A stretch of DNA of 54,755 nt from JAYOFM01 sp038117225 (GTDB lineage: Bacteria > Pseudomonadota > Alphaproteobacteria > Rhodospirillales > Casp-alpha2), in contig JAYOFM010000008.1 in assembly GCA_038117225.1 (NCBI GenBank), positions 1 to 54,755 on the forward strand. Direction: 5' to 3'. Positions 34,899-44,179 of this stretch are shown piece by piece; position 1 is the first letter of the stretch; each line of letters begins with the position of its first letter. The notes beneath the pieces are model-generated. The model was given only the letters and a program-made list of their open reading frames with translations. It was not told where the DNA came from and made no database searches. Both the position numbers and the translations under genes were made by a program.

Positions 34899-37565
34899 AT
34901 GGCTATCAAACGCATGCTGATCGACGCCTCCCACCCGGAGGAAACACGGGTGGCGGTCGTCTCGGGGACCCGTCTCGAAGACTTTGACGTCGAGGTCGAG
35001 TCGCGTCGCCCCCTCAAGGGCAACATCTATCTAGCCAAGGTTACGCGGGTCGAGCCGTCGCTGCAGGCGGCGTTCGTCGATTATGGCGGGAATCGTCATG
35101 GTTTCCTGTCATTCAGCGAAATTCATCCGGATTATTACCAAATTCCGGTCGCCGACCGCCAGGCACTGATCGCCGAGGAAGAAGAAGCTCAACGGGAAGT
35201 CGCCGACAGCGACAATGGCGAGGAATCCCCCAATGGGGACGGCGACGCGGATAACGGCAATGGCGATGGCGATGGCAAAGGCGTCGAAACCCTTGGTGGC
35301 GACGAAATCGACGAGGAACAGGACCGCCGACGTCCCACGCTCAATTACCGCCGCTACAAAATTCAAGAGGTCATCAAGCGCCGCCAGATTCTGCTGATTC
35401 AGGTGGTCAAGGAAGAGCGCGGCACCAAGGGCGCGGCGCTGACCACGTACCTGTCCCTGGCCGGGCGCTATTGCGTGCTGATGCCCAACACGGCGCGCGG
35501 CGGCGGCATTTCGCGCAAGATTTCCAGTGGCCAGGACCGCAAACGCCTCAAAAGCATGCTGTCCGGTCTCGGCATTCCGGATGGCATGGCGGTAATCGTA
35601 CGGACCGCGGGCTCGAAACGATCCAAGGCCGAGATCAAGCGCGACTACGAATATTTGATCCGCCTGTGGAGCCAGATTCGCGACACCACGCTGGATTCCA
35701 TCGCGCCGTGCCTGATCCACGAGGAGGGCAATCTGGTCAAACGATCGATCCGCGATCTTTACGACAAGGACACGGAAGAGATCATCGTCGATGGCGAAGA
35801 GAGCTACAAGGCGGCGAAAGCCTTCATGAAGCTGTTGATCCCATCACACGCCAAGAAGGTGCAGCCCTATAAGGACGAGGGCGTGCCGCTGATGCAACGG
35901 TATCAGATCGAAGGCCAGCTCGACGCCATTCATTCCCCGGAAGTGCACATGAAGTCGGGTGGGTACATCGTCATCAACCCGACCGAGGCCTTGGTTTCCA
36001 TCGACGTCAACTCGGGCAAGTCGACCAAGGAGCGCAATATCGAGGAGACGGCGCTGAAGACGAACATGGAGGCGGCGGAGGAAATCGCCCGTCAGCTCAA
36101 GCTTCGTGATCTCGCCGGCCTGATCGTCATCGATTTCATCGATATGGAGGTGCACCGCAACCAGTCGAAGGTTGAGCGAGTAATGAAGGAGGCCATGCGG
36201 TTCGATCGGGCGCGTATCCAGATCGGTCACATCAGCCCCTTCGGTCTGCTGGAAATGTCGCGCCAACGGTTACGCCCAAGTCTGATTGAAACCAGTTCCG
36301 AACCCTGCCCCCATTGCGGGGGCACCGGTGTTCGACGCTCAACCGATTCGACCGCGCTGCAGGTGTTGCGGATGATCGAGGAAGAGGGCCTGAAGAAGCG
36401 CGCCGAGGAAATTCATGTCCACGTGCCGACGGCGGTGGCGCTTTATATTCTCAATCAAAAGCGCAAAACCCTGGCCGATATCGAGGCGCAGCACGCATTC
36501 ACGGTGCTGCTTCAAGCAGACGACAGCCTGATTCCACCCGATTGTCGCATCGAGCGTGTGCGCGGTGAAGGCTTGGCGAACGAAATCGTCGATCCGCGCG
36601 CCGAGCAATCCACCGGCCAGTCTTCCGGCCAATCCGCCGGCCAGTCTTCCGGCCGATCATCCGGCCGGACCGCAGCGGGCTCTTCAGGAGCGTCATCGGA
36701 TGCTCCCGGCGAAGAAGGCAAGGGCAAGCGGCGCCGTCGCGGAAGACGGAAGAAGCGTGATGAGGATGATCGCGAAGAGGTTGTCGCCGTCGATGCCAAC
36801 GAGACCGGCGCGAGCGTTGCCAGCGAGAATGAAGGCACCGGCGACGAGTCCCGTGTGGCCAACCCGGCGAATGATACTGGTGACGTTGATACGGATGATG
36901 CCGATAAGCCCAAGCGTCGGCGTCGCGGCCGACGTGGCGGTCGGCGTCGCGGTCGCAAGCCGGGCGAGGAAACCGCCAACGGCGAAACCACCGTTGCGGC
37001 GGACGCCGGTGCGGGTGACGCACCGGTCGAATTGCTGGACGGTCCCGCCGCTGTCGATTTGTTGCCGCCGCCATCATCGGACGCCATCCCGATGCCGGAC
37101 GGCTCGACGGAACAGCCGACCATCGCGCTGCCGGATGACAGCGATGGCGAACAAGCCGAACCGGCACCGGCGAAACGCCCCCGCGCGCGCCGCGCGCCGC
37201 GAAAGAAAGCCGTCGTCACCTCGGATGCCTCGGATGACACCAGCGCGAATGATGAGACTCCGGCCGAGGGCGTCGCGGATGCGGAGGCCAAACCCAAGCG
37301 CCCACGCCGGCGGGCGACCAAGGCTGCCGTTGCGGCCGACGCGTCAGAGCCGACGACGTCGGATACCCCACCGGTCGTCCCGCCTGAACCAGAACCGGTG
37401 TCGGCGGCCATCATTGCCGACCCTCCGTTGGTTGCCGCCGTGGAGACGGAAACGACCGCGGAAGCCGACACGGATGCCGATGCCGCGAGCAAGACGATTG
37501 TCGTCAACATAGACGCCATTCCGAAGGAAGAGCAGCCGGCACGGCGTGGTTGGTGGCGACGCTAG
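34899..37565 (+). CDS. rne: Ribonuclease E
   Basis: RNase E initiates mRNA decay and processes rRNA and tRNA. The 888-residue protein starts at 34899 (MAIKRMLIDASHPEETRV) after GGAG. The S1 domain (about residues 36-165) is interrupted by a highly acidic insertion of about 50 residues (92-145). The catalytic 5'-sensor and DNase I-like regions follow, with DFIDMEVHRNQ, and then the zinc link CPHCGGTG. From about residue 565 the C-terminal half is disordered: a QSSG-type repeat, Arg-rich tracts (KRRRRGRRKKR, RRRRGRRGGRRRGRK) that probably bind RNA, and acidic/Ala/Pro stretches. It overlaps the aminotransferase gene tail-to-tail. Confidence 0.95.
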   Translation: MAIKRMLIDASHPEETRVAVVSGTRLEDFDVEVESRRPLKGNIYLAKVTRVEPSLQAAFVDYGGNRHGFLSFSEIHPDYYQIPVADRQALIAEEEEAQREVADSDNGEESPNGDGDADNGNGDGDGKGVETLGGDEIDEEQDRRRPTLNYRRYKIQEVIKRRQILLIQVVKEERGTKGAALTTYLSLAGRYCVLMPNTARGGGISRKISSGQDRKRLKSMLSGLGIPDGMAVIVRTAGSKRSKAEIKRDYEYLIRLWSQIRDTTLDSIAPCLIHEEGNLVKRSIRDLYDKDTEEIIVDGEESYKAAKAFMKLLIPSHAKKVQPYKDEGVPLMQRYQIEGQLDAIHSPEVHMKSGGYIVINPTEALVSIDVNSGKSTKERNIEETALKTNMEAAEEIARQLKLRDLAGLIVIDFIDMEVHRNQSKVERVMKEAMRFDRARIQIGHISPFGLLEMSRQRLRPSLIETSSEPCPHCGGTGVRRSTDSTALQVLRMIEEEGLKKRAEEIHVHVPTAVALYILNQKRKTLADIEAQHAFTVLLQADDSLIPPDCRIERVRGEGLANEIVDPRAEQSTGQSSGQSAGQSSGRSSGRTAAGSSGASSDAPGEEGKGKRRRRGRRKKRDEDDREEVVAVDANETGASVASENEGTGDESRVANPANDTGDVDTDDADKPKRRRRGRRGGRRRGRKPGEETANGETTVAADAGAGDAPVELLDGPAAVDLLPPPSSDAIPMPDGSTEQPTIALPDDSDGEQAEPAPAKRPRARRAPRKKAVVTSDASDDTSANDETPAEGVADAEAKPKRPRRRATKAAVAADASEPTTSDTPPVVPPEPEPVSAAIIADPPLVAAVETETTAEADTDADAASKTIVVNIDAIPKEEQPARRGWWRR
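36606..36665 (+). repeat. Five 12-base tandem units encoding (Q/R)S(S/T/A)G in rne
   Basis: Five imperfect copies of CAGTCTTCCGGC encode QSTG, QSSG, QSAG, QSSG and RSSG at residues about 570-589 of RNase E. The repeat lies at the junction between the catalytic half and the disordered tail and may vary in copy number between strains. Confidence 0.85.
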
Positions 37566-38716
37566 GTTACGGCGGCCCGCCATCGGCGAAGACGCGCGGC
37601 GGCTTCCGCCATGGTCGCGGTTTCACCGGCAAACGAGAAACGCACATAACGATGGCCGCGCCCGGGGTCGAAATCGGTTCCGGGCGTCGCCGCGATTCCC
37701 GTCTCACTCAACATGCGGCGGCAGAATTCTGAACTGTCATTGGTCAGTGCCGACACCTCGGCATAGATGTAAAAGGCGCCGTCCGCGGAAGCCAGTTTAT
37801 CGAAGCCGGCTTTGGGCAGTTCCGCCAGCAGCAGGTCCCGGTTGTCCCGGTATCGTGCCACGTTGGCCCGCAGTTCGTCGCCACAATCGAACGCGGCCGC
37901 GCCCGCGTATTGAGAAATCGCCGGCGGCGATATGAACAGGTTCTGCGCCAGGCATTCGACGGCACGTAGCAGATCCGGCGGCACGATCATCCATCCCAAG
38001 CGCCAACCGGTCATCGAAAAATATTTCGAGAAGCTGTTGATGATGATGGCATCCTCGGTGAACGCCAAGGCCGTCTCCGCCGCCGTATCGTAGGTGATGC
38101 CGTGATAGATTTCATCGGAAACGAGGCGAATGCCCCGTTCGGAACAGAATTCGACCACGGCTTCCAGATCGCGGCGGGTCATCATAGTTCCCGTCGGATT
38201 TGAGGGACTGGCGACAATCAGGCCATCGATCTGGCCACAACCGGCAATGATGTCCGGCGTCGGTTGAAAATTGGTTTCGGGTCCGACCGAAAGTTCGACC
38301 ACATCGATGCCAAGGGCGGTGAGAATATTCCGGTAGGCCGGGTACCCCGGTGATGCCAGGGCAACCCGATCGCCGGGATCGAATGCGGCGAGAAAGGAGA
38401 GCACGAAAGCGCCGGATGACCCCGTGGTCACGACGACGCGATCCATATCCACATGGACGCCATACGCATCCTGATAGTGCTCGGCGATGCGTATGCGCAG
38501 CTGGGGAATGCCGAAAGCATCGGTGTACCCAAGCGGTTGTTTGCCGACCAACGCGGCGATGGCATCGACGACGCCTTGCGGCGCCCCCGTCCCGGGCTGG
38601 CCGACTTCCAGATGCAACACGTCCTCGCCAGCCGCCTCGCGGGCATTGGCGGCGCGCATCACGTCCATGACGATGAACGGGGGAACCATCCCGCGTTTGG
38701 CGACTTTCAGCGCCAC
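37562..38716 (-). CDS. Class I/II PLP-dependent aminotransferase
   Basis: This is a 384-residue fold-type I aminotransferase. It has the GQPGTGAPQ substrate loop, the SPSNPTGTMM motif near residue 171, DEIYHGITYD, and the PLP lysine in NSFSKYFSMTGWRLGW near residue 235. It resembles AspC/YbdL-like enzymes; substrate specificity is not readable. It starts 3 bases after the stop of the GGT-like gene, so the two are probably co-transcribed. Its stop overlaps the end of rne by four bases on the other strand. Confidence 0.92.
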   Translation of the reverse strand: MALKVAKRGMVPPFIVMDVMRAANAREAAGEDVLHLEVGQPGTGAPQGVVDAIAALVGKQPLGYTDAFGIPQLRIRIAEHYQDAYGVHVDMDRVVVTTGSSGAFVLSFLAAFDPGDRVALASPGYPAYRNILTALGIDVVELSVGPETNFQPTPDIIAGCGQIDGLIVASPSNPTGTMMTRRDLEAVVEFCSERGIRLVSDEIYHGITYDTAAETALAFTEDAIIINSFSKYFSMTGWRLGWMIVPPDLLRAVECLAQNLFISPPAISQYAGAAAFDCGDELRANVARYRDNRDLLLAELPKAGFDKLASADGAFYIYAEVSALTNDSSEFCRRMLSETGIAATPGTDFDPGRGHRYVRFSFAGETATMAEAAARLRRWRAAVT

Positions 38717-38719
38717 GCC

Positions 38720-40432
38720 CTAGTCCGCCGTAACCGCGAGACCGAAGCCGCGCGGGTCGGTCATGGTGGAACATAATCGCGCGTCGCCCGGCATGCCGCC
38801 CGCGCAATAGGTTACGTTGACGAGTCCCAGCGCATCCACCGGCGCCACCTCATGGCCGCGAGCCTGCAAGGCCGTGACCTCGGCGGCATCCAGCGTTTTC
38901 TCATAATACAGCACGTCCGGTTCGCCGCCGTGGTGCACCCTCGGTGCGGTCATCGCGGTGGCCAGCTTTTCCTCGGCGATCATCGTTCGACCGACCACTG
39001 TCGCCAATGCCGTCGGCGCAACGACGCCGCCGGTGGCGGCGGCGGCCATGAAGACCTCGCCGTGGAAACGGTTGGTCAGGATCATCGGTCCGATCGGCGT
39101 CGACGTGCGGCCACGCTGGTCCGGCGCCGCCGCCAACATCATGCCCAACCCCCGCGCCATGCGCCCGGTGCCGAACAGATTATTCATGGTTACCGCGCAG
39201 GAGACCGCCGAGCCATGCCGATCCATGATCGCGAAACTCGTCGCCGCCGGGGTTTCCAGGTGCCGCCGCGGCGGCGGCTGAAGTGACGTCGATGGCGTCG
39301 CCTTGGCCGGATCGAACGACGCCATTAATTTCTCCAAATAACCCTCGGCGACAAGCGATTGAGCGCCCGTCGAGGCAGCCCCTTGCTTGAAGCCGCCGTC
39401 CGGATCCATCCATCGCGCCCGTTCAGCGAAGGCGCGACGGGCAGTTTCCGCCAACAGATGCTTCGCGGCATCGGCCTTGGCGCCCTTGAAGCCATTTTCG
39501 AGCAGCATCCCGGTCATCTGCGCCGACACGGCACCGGCCGCGGCCGGCGGCGGCGCGAAGGCGAACACCAGGTTTTGCACGAACGGAATCTCGATCGGCT
39601 TCGACCATCGCGGCCGGTAGTCGCGCAGGTCCTCGACACTCAACGATCCACCAGCACCATTCACCGCATCGACGATCTGACGAGCGAAGGGACCGGTATA
39701 AAAATCACCGGCACCGCGTGCGCGCAGCCGGCCCAGCAGGGTCGATAAATCGGCTTGCACCAACAGATCACCTTCGCCGACGGGCTTGCCGTCCCTGTTG
39801 GCGAAGATCCGGCGTACTTCGGTGTCGCGGAACAAGGCGTCGCCAATGCCAGCGATACGGGCGGCGAACGCGCGGGAGACGGGATGGCCGAAACGGGCCA
39901 GATTTTCGGCGATGGCAACGAGTTCACTCCACTGCAATACGCCATATTTGGATTGCAGCACGAAAAAGCCGCGGGCATTGCCCGGAATCGCCGAAGGCCG
40001 GGTCGCTCCCGCGGGCACACGGCTCGGCGCCCGCGGCAGGAAATCCAGCGCTTCGATCGTCTTCGTCTTGTTGTCGTAGACCACGCAACTACCACCACCG
40101 CCCAGACTGGCGGAAGACGGCAGCGTCACCGCGAGGGCAAAATAGACGGCGGTCGCCGCATCCGCCGCCGTACCGCCAGCGGAAAGGACATCGCGTCCAA
40201 CCAAGGCTGCGCGGGGCTCATCCGCCGCCACGCCGCCCAGGAACCCCGCCACATGACCAACGCGTCCCTTTTCGGGCTTGTTGTCGTCGAACAACGAGAA
40301 CTTGTCGGCGCATGCCGAGACCAGCACGCACACGGCAATGACCGTGATTTGACGCCACCAGCGACCGTGACTACGTTTTGCGGGGAAGCCTGAAAGAAGC
40401 ACCGTGCCAAAACTCGTATTCGCGAAGCTCAT
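38720..40432 (-). CDS. Gamma-glutamyltransferase-like lipoprotein
   Basis: This is an Ntn-hydrolase of the GGT family, about 570 residues from the ATG at 40432. A basic N-region and hydrophobic core end in the lipobox LVSAC, so it is probably a lipoprotein. The N-terminal half has the GGTAADAATAVYFALAV and LGGGGSCVVYD motifs. The autoprocessing Thr is in AATSFAIMDRHGSAVS (about residue 375), followed by MNNLFGTGRM. Substrate residues differ from classical GGT, so transferase activity on glutathione is uncertain. A GTG at 40402 would avoid overlap with the divergent M48 gene and is an alternative start. Confidence 0.82.
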   Translation of the reverse strand: MSFANTSFGTVLLSGFPAKRSHGRWWRQITVIAVCVLVSACADKFSLFDDNKPEKGRVGHVAGFLGGVAADEPRAALVGRDVLSAGGTAADAATAVYFALAVTLPSSASLGGGGSCVVYDNKTKTIEALDFLPRAPSRVPAGATRPSAIPGNARGFFVLQSKYGVLQWSELVAIAENLARFGHPVSRAFAARIAGIGDALFRDTEVRRIFANRDGKPVGEGDLLVQADLSTLLGRLRARGAGDFYTGPFARQIVDAVNGAGGSLSVEDLRDYRPRWSKPIEIPFVQNLVFAFAPPPAAAGAVSAQMTGMLLENGFKGAKADAAKHLLAETARRAFAERARWMDPDGGFKQGAASTGAQSLVAEGYLEKLMASFDPAKATPSTSLQPPPRRHLETPAATSFAIMDRHGSAVSCAVTMNNLFGTGRMARGLGMMLAAAPDQRGRTSTPIGPMILTNRFHGEVFMAAAATGGVVAPTALATVVGRTMIAEEKLATAMTAPRVHHGGEPDVLYYEKTLDAAEVTALQARGHEVAPVDALGLVNVTYCAGGMPGDARLCSTMTDPRGFGLAVTAD

Positions 40433-41798
40433 ATCCACCCTGGCGATGTTGTTGTTCTTGGTTGCGGGAAACCTCGTCGCCAGCGTTTTCGCGACCGTCA
40501 CTCCGGCGCAGGCTAAGGGTATCAGCCTTATCCGCGACGCGGAAATCGAAGATACCATCCGGATGTATTCGGCGCCACTGTTCCGGGCCGCCGGCATCGC
40601 ACCCGGCGACGTCCGCATCTTTCTGGTCCAGGATCGGTCGCTGAACGCCTTCGTCGCCGGTGGCCAGCAGTTATTTCTGCATACCGGTTTTTTACTGCGC
40701 ACGGACAACGCCAGCCAGGTCATCGGGGTGATCGCTCACGAAGTCGGCCATATCGCGGGCGGGCATTTATCGCGATTGCAGGCACAATTGAAGAAGGCCG
40801 GGAACGCGTCTTTGCTGGGCGTCCTGCTCGGCGGCGCCATTGCCATCGGCACCGGACGCGGCGACGCCGGCGCGGCGATCATCGCCGGCAGCCAATCCGT
40901 CGCGACACGCAATTTCCTGTCCTATACGCGGGGCGAGGAATCGGCGGCGGATCAAGCCGCGTTACGCTTCCTCGACGCCACCGGTCAGACGGCGGCCGGG
41001 CTCTACCAATTCATGCAAATCCTCGAGGATCAGGAACTGCTGTCACCGACACGCCAGGATCCCTATGTCCGCTCCCACCCCCTGACCCGCGAACGTATCG
41101 CCACGGTCAAACGACATCTGGAGGAATCCCGACATACGCCGGTGCCGACTGACGCCAGATTGGAAATCGCACACGCCCGGATGAAGGCGAAACTCTACGG
41201 GTACATTAATCCGCCGGCACGCACGCTGAAGACCTACAAGGAAAGCGATACGAGCCTGCCGGCCCGCTATGCCCGCGCCTTCGCGTATTATCGCAAGCCT
41301 GACCTCGATCAGGCCTTGGCCGAGGTCAATGGCCTGCTCGCCGATTATCCCGACGACCCGTATTTTCACGAACTGCACGCCCAGGTACTGCTGGAAACAC
41401 GGGACCTAACCGCAGCCATCGCCGCCTTCCGCCGCGCCGTCGAATTGGCCCCGAAAAGCCCATTATTGCTCAAGGAACTGGCGCATGCGGAAATCGAAAG
41501 CGGCGAGCCAGCCAATTTGGATTCCGCCGTCGAACATTTGAAGCGCGCCCTGTCGCATGAGCGGGATATGGCGTCGGCATGGCGTCAACTCGGCATCGCC
41601 TATGGCAAGAAGGGCGAATTCGGTCATAGCGCCCTGGCGCTGGCGGAAGAGGCGATGCTGCAAGGTCGCTACGATGCCGCCGCGTTTCAGGCTGGCAAGG
41701 CGGAGAAGTTGTTCCCCCGCGGTTCTCGTGAATGGCTGCAAGCGCAGGACCTGAATTTTGCCGCGGATAAGGAAAAGCAGCGCGAAAGACAGCAATGA
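40404..41798 (+). CDS. bepA: M48 metalloprotease with TPR repeats (BepA/YfgC-like)
   Basis: This 464-residue periplasmic protease has a signal peptide (residues 1-37, cleaved near AQAKG). Its M48 domain has the zinc motif HEVGH at 112-116 with the third ligand in RGEESAAD. The C-terminal half contains TPR-like helices (YFHELHAQVLLETRDLTAAIAAF). BepA relatives degrade stalled outer-membrane protein assembly intermediates, and the same architecture suggests that role here. The start codon is GTG. It overlaps the next gene by 4 bases (ATGA). Its 5' end overlaps the ATG-start version of the divergent GGT-like gene by 29 bases. Confidence 0.92.
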   Translation: MPKLVFAKLISTLAMLLFLVAGNLVASVFATVTPAQAKGISLIRDAEIEDTIRMYSAPLFRAAGIAPGDVRIFLVQDRSLNAFVAGGQQLFLHTGFLLRTDNASQVIGVIAHEVGHIAGGHLSRLQAQLKKAGNASLLGVLLGGAIAIGTGRGDAGAAIIAGSQSVATRNFLSYTRGEESAADQAALRFLDATGQTAAGLYQFMQILEDQELLSPTRQDPYVRSHPLTRERIATVKRHLEESRHTPVPTDARLEIAHARMKAKLYGYINPPARTLKTYKESDTSLPARYARAFAYYRKPDLDQALAEVNGLLADYPDDPYFHELHAQVLLETRDLTAAIAAFRRAVELAPKSPLLLKELAHAEIESGEPANLDSAVEHLKRALSHERDMASAWRQLGIAYGKKGEFGHSALALAEEAMLQGRYDAAAFQAGKAEKLFPRGSREWLQAQDLNFAADKEKQRERQQ

Positions 41799-42565
41799 GC
41801 ATGCGGCGGCGTGTCCTCCCGAACGGTCGATGCGGTGGGCGAATTGCGCATGCTCGACGATCAGGACTGATGCTGTTCGCGATCCTGCTGACCGGCTGCA
41901 GTGAACCCCATGTGCTCCGTTCGGCCGGGCCCCAGTTGGACCTTCTGGGGCCGCGGCCGGGGTTCTCCAAGGAACTGGCGGATCACCCGGCCGCCGCCGG
42001 TTGGGCCCTCGCCGGCTTGCCGGGCACGAATGCATTGGCCGTTGTCGATCAGGCGGGCGTGCCGGCGCTTCGCGTCAACGCGCACCGACGGCAGTTCGCG
42101 TTGGCGCGTCGCATCGATGTGCCGATTTCCATCATGCCCTACCTCAGCTGGTCATGGCTGGCCGAAGGCGATGATGCCGGACGTCATCCGGTGCGCATGG
42201 TCGTCGGATTCGAAAGCGGCATCGCCAAGAAAAAGGAATTCCGACTGATCCCGGGGCGCACCAGCGATCTTCCGGAACACGACCGCGTGCTCACGCTGAC
42301 CTGGGAAGGTACCGCACTGTCTCGCGGTTCGTTATTTCCACCGCCGGCGAACACGACGACGCTGCCGGCGCGTTACGCGGTGCGCGGCGGCAATGAGAAT
42401 ACCGGCACATGGTGGATGGAGACGGTCGACCTCGCCGATCTTTACCACCGCGCCTGGCCGAGCGATGACTTCAACCGGGTCCGCGTGGTTTTCGTCGGCA
42501 TCGTCGCCGCGCGTCACGATGGCCAACGTGCCATGAACATTTCCGGCGTGCGTTTGTCCCGATAG
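41795..42565 (+). CDS. DUF3047-like lipoprotein
   Basis: This 256-residue protein resembles DUF3047, whose function is unknown. A basic N-region, a hydrophobic helix and the lipobox LLTGC near residue 35 indicate export as a lipoprotein. The body is beta-rich and contains the LSWSWLAEGDDAGRHPVRMVVGF segment and the ending FNRVRVVFVGIVAARHDGQRAMNISGVRL, which match the family layout. It is translationally coupled to the M48 protease gene (ATGA overlap). The DUF assignment is from memory of the motif pattern. Confidence 0.72.
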   Translation: MSMRRRVLPNGRCGGRIAHARRSGLMLFAILLTGCSEPHVLRSAGPQLDLLGPRPGFSKELADHPAAAGWALAGLPGTNALAVVDQAGVPALRVNAHRRQFALARRIDVPISIMPYLSWSWLAEGDDAGRHPVRMVVGFESGIAKKKEFRLIPGRTSDLPEHDRVLTLTWEGTALSRGSLFPPPANTTTLPARYAVRGGNENTGTWWMETVDLADLYHRAWPSDDFNRVRVVFVGIVAARHDGQRAMNISGVRLSR

Positions 42566-42622
42566 GACCGATGCCGACACGCGCTTGTCTGGCCCGGCAA
42601 TCTTGCCCATAGTGCGATCACC

Positions 42623-43420
42623 ATGAAAAAGCACCTCCTCCCCTCGGCCGCGCTGGCGCTATTTCTCTTGCTCGGCCTCGTGTTCGCCGGTCCACTGCAG
42701 GCTGCCGAGCAATCGAAATCGCCCCCCCCGGCTGACGTGTCCGCGACGCCGTTGACCCCGGGCCAGGAAAAGGCGGTCGAGGACATTGTCCGGCGCTATA
42801 TCATGGACAACCCCGAGATCATCGTCGATGCCGTGCGGGCCATGCGCGAGCGCCAGGAAATGACGGAAAAAGCGCATGCGCGCGCGCAGCTGGCCCAATT
42901 GAAGGAACGCATCGTCAATGATCCGCTGACCCCGGTGGGCGGTAACCCGAAGGGCGATGTCACGGTAGTGGAGTTCTTCGATTACCGCTGCGGTTACTGC
43001 AAGCGCGCCTACCCGTCGATCAAGCAACTGCTAGCCGAAGACACGGGCATTCGCTACCTGTTCAAGGAATTTCCAATCCTGGGTGACGAATCGGTTTTCG
43101 CGTCGCGCGCGGCGACGGCGGCCTGGATATTCGCGCCGGCCAAGTACGGCCGGTATCATGATGCGCTGATGGCGACCCGGGGTGCCCTGCCGGCGGAGAA
43201 GGTCATGAAGATCGCCGCCGACGTTGGTCTCGATACCGCCGCGTTACGCCGCGGCATGGATGATCCCCGCGTCGATCAAGCATTGCAGACGAATGCCGAA
43301 ATCGCTCGCGCCATCGGCGTCAACGGTACGCCGGCATTCATCTTCGGTGACGAACTGGTGCCGGGCGCCATCGATCTTGCGGCGATGAAACAATTAGTCG
43401 CGCAGGCCCGCGGCAGTTGA
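42623..43420 (+). CDS. DsbA-family thiol oxidoreductase
   Basis: This 265-residue secreted thioredoxin-fold protein has a signal peptide (MKKHLLPSAALALFLLLGLV..LQAA) and a helical N-terminal region with a PEIIVDAVRAM segment typical of ScsM/Com1-like proteins. The active site is CGYC at residues 123-126 (DYRCGYCKRAYP), and the cis-Pro loop is in VNGTPAFIFGDE. It probably oxidises or isomerises disulfides in the periplasm. EipB nearby is predicted to carry a disulfide and is a possible client. It converges on the PDZ gene with 19 bases between stops. Confidence 0.92.
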   Translation: MKKHLLPSAALALFLLLGLVFAGPLQAAEQSKSPPPADVSATPLTPGQEKAVEDIVRRYIMDNPEIIVDAVRAMRERQEMTEKAHARAQLAQLKERIVNDPLTPVGGNPKGDVTVVEFFDYRCGYCKRAYPSIKQLLAEDTGIRYLFKEFPILGDESVFASRAATAAWIFAPAKYGRYHDALMATRGALPAEKVMKIAADVGLDTAALRRGMDDPRVDQALQTNAEIARAIGVNGTPAFIFGDELVPGAIDLAAMKQLVAQARGS

Positions 43421-43439
43421 GCGAATACGCGCCGGTTTT

Positions 43440-44171
43440 TTATAAGGTCGGCAACAACATGAACTGGAACCCGTTCGGGCGTTCCACGAGCATCAGGATG
43501 TTCTTGCGGCCCTCCGCCTTGGCCTGCTGATACAATTCCACCAGACGTGCCGGATTCCAGATCGTTTCCTGATTGACCTGAACCACTACATCGCCGCGTT
43601 TTAGCGGCAGCGCATCGCGGATATGCGCATCAACCAGGGTAACGATCACACCGACCGACCCCCAGCGAACGTTAAAGCGCTCGCGTACTTTCTGGGTTAA
43701 TGCCGCGAAGGTCAGGCCGCGTTCCGGTAGCGCCGCGAAGGCGCCCTTCTTGATCCGCCACGCATCAGGCCATTTGCCAAGGTTAAGCTTCAATGTCACT
43801 CGCTTACTTCCGCGTTGCACGATGACATCGACGATGTCCCCCGCCTCGTGCCCGCGAACCGCCTTGACCATGCGTTCGAAGGTGTCGACCTTGACGCCGC
43901 CGAATTGGGTAATCAGATCGCCGCGTTGGAAACCGGCGACCGAGGCCGGACCATCAAGCGCGACATCACGAACCAGCACACCGCGCTCGGCCTTCAGTCC
44001 GAGCGCCTCCGCAATGGCTGGCGACATGCCTTGGATATGCATGCCGACAAAACCCGCATCCGCGATGGCGGATACCGAAGGCATGACCACGGACAAACTC
44101 ACCAGCAGCGCGCACAACGCTGCCGCGATCAGCCTTCGTTGACCCATCCCGGTGGAGCCTCCGCCCATCAC
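43440..44171 (-). CDS. Secreted protein with two PDZ domains and no protease domain
   Basis: This protein of up to 243 residues has a signal peptide (RRLIAAALCALLVSLSVVMPSVSAIADA) and two PDZ-like domains. The first spans about residues 42-125 (ERGVLVRDVALDGPASVAGFQRGDLITQFGG); the second spans about 150-240 (ERFNVRWGSVGVIVTLVDAHIRD...LKRGDVVVQVNQ). There is no trypsin-like catalytic region. It could be an adaptor or scaffold in the periplasm, or a decayed DegP relative that kept only its PDZ pair. Starts at 44171 (GTG), 44168 (ATG) or 44147 (ATG after GGAGG) are all possible. It follows eipB on the same strand after 137 bases. Confidence 0.82.
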   Translation of the reverse strand: MMGGGSTGMGQRRLIAAALCALLVSLSVVMPSVSAIADAGFVGMHIQGMSPAIAEALGLKAERGVLVRDVALDGPASVAGFQRGDLITQFGGVKVDTFERMVKAVRGHEAGDIVDVIVQRGSKRVTLKLNLGKWPDAWRIKKGAFAALPERGLTFAALTQKVRERFNVRWGSVGVIVTLVDAHIRDALPLKRGDVVVQVNQETIWNPARLVELYQQAKAEGRKNILMLVERPNGFQFMLLPTL

Positions 44172-44179
44172 GCAACCTT

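Noticed and set aside
36606..36665. CRISPR-like array
   Set aside because: The units are contiguous 12-base coding repeats without spacers.
36512..37519. Long Ser/Ala/Pro-rich minus-strand frame opposite rne
   Set aside because: It is the complement of the low-complexity GC-rich RNase E tail; composition follows the coding strand and no domain is visible.
43421..43445. T6 run between dsbA and the PDZ gene as a terminator
   Set aside because: The only upstream stem is GCG/CGC; not a convincing hairpin.
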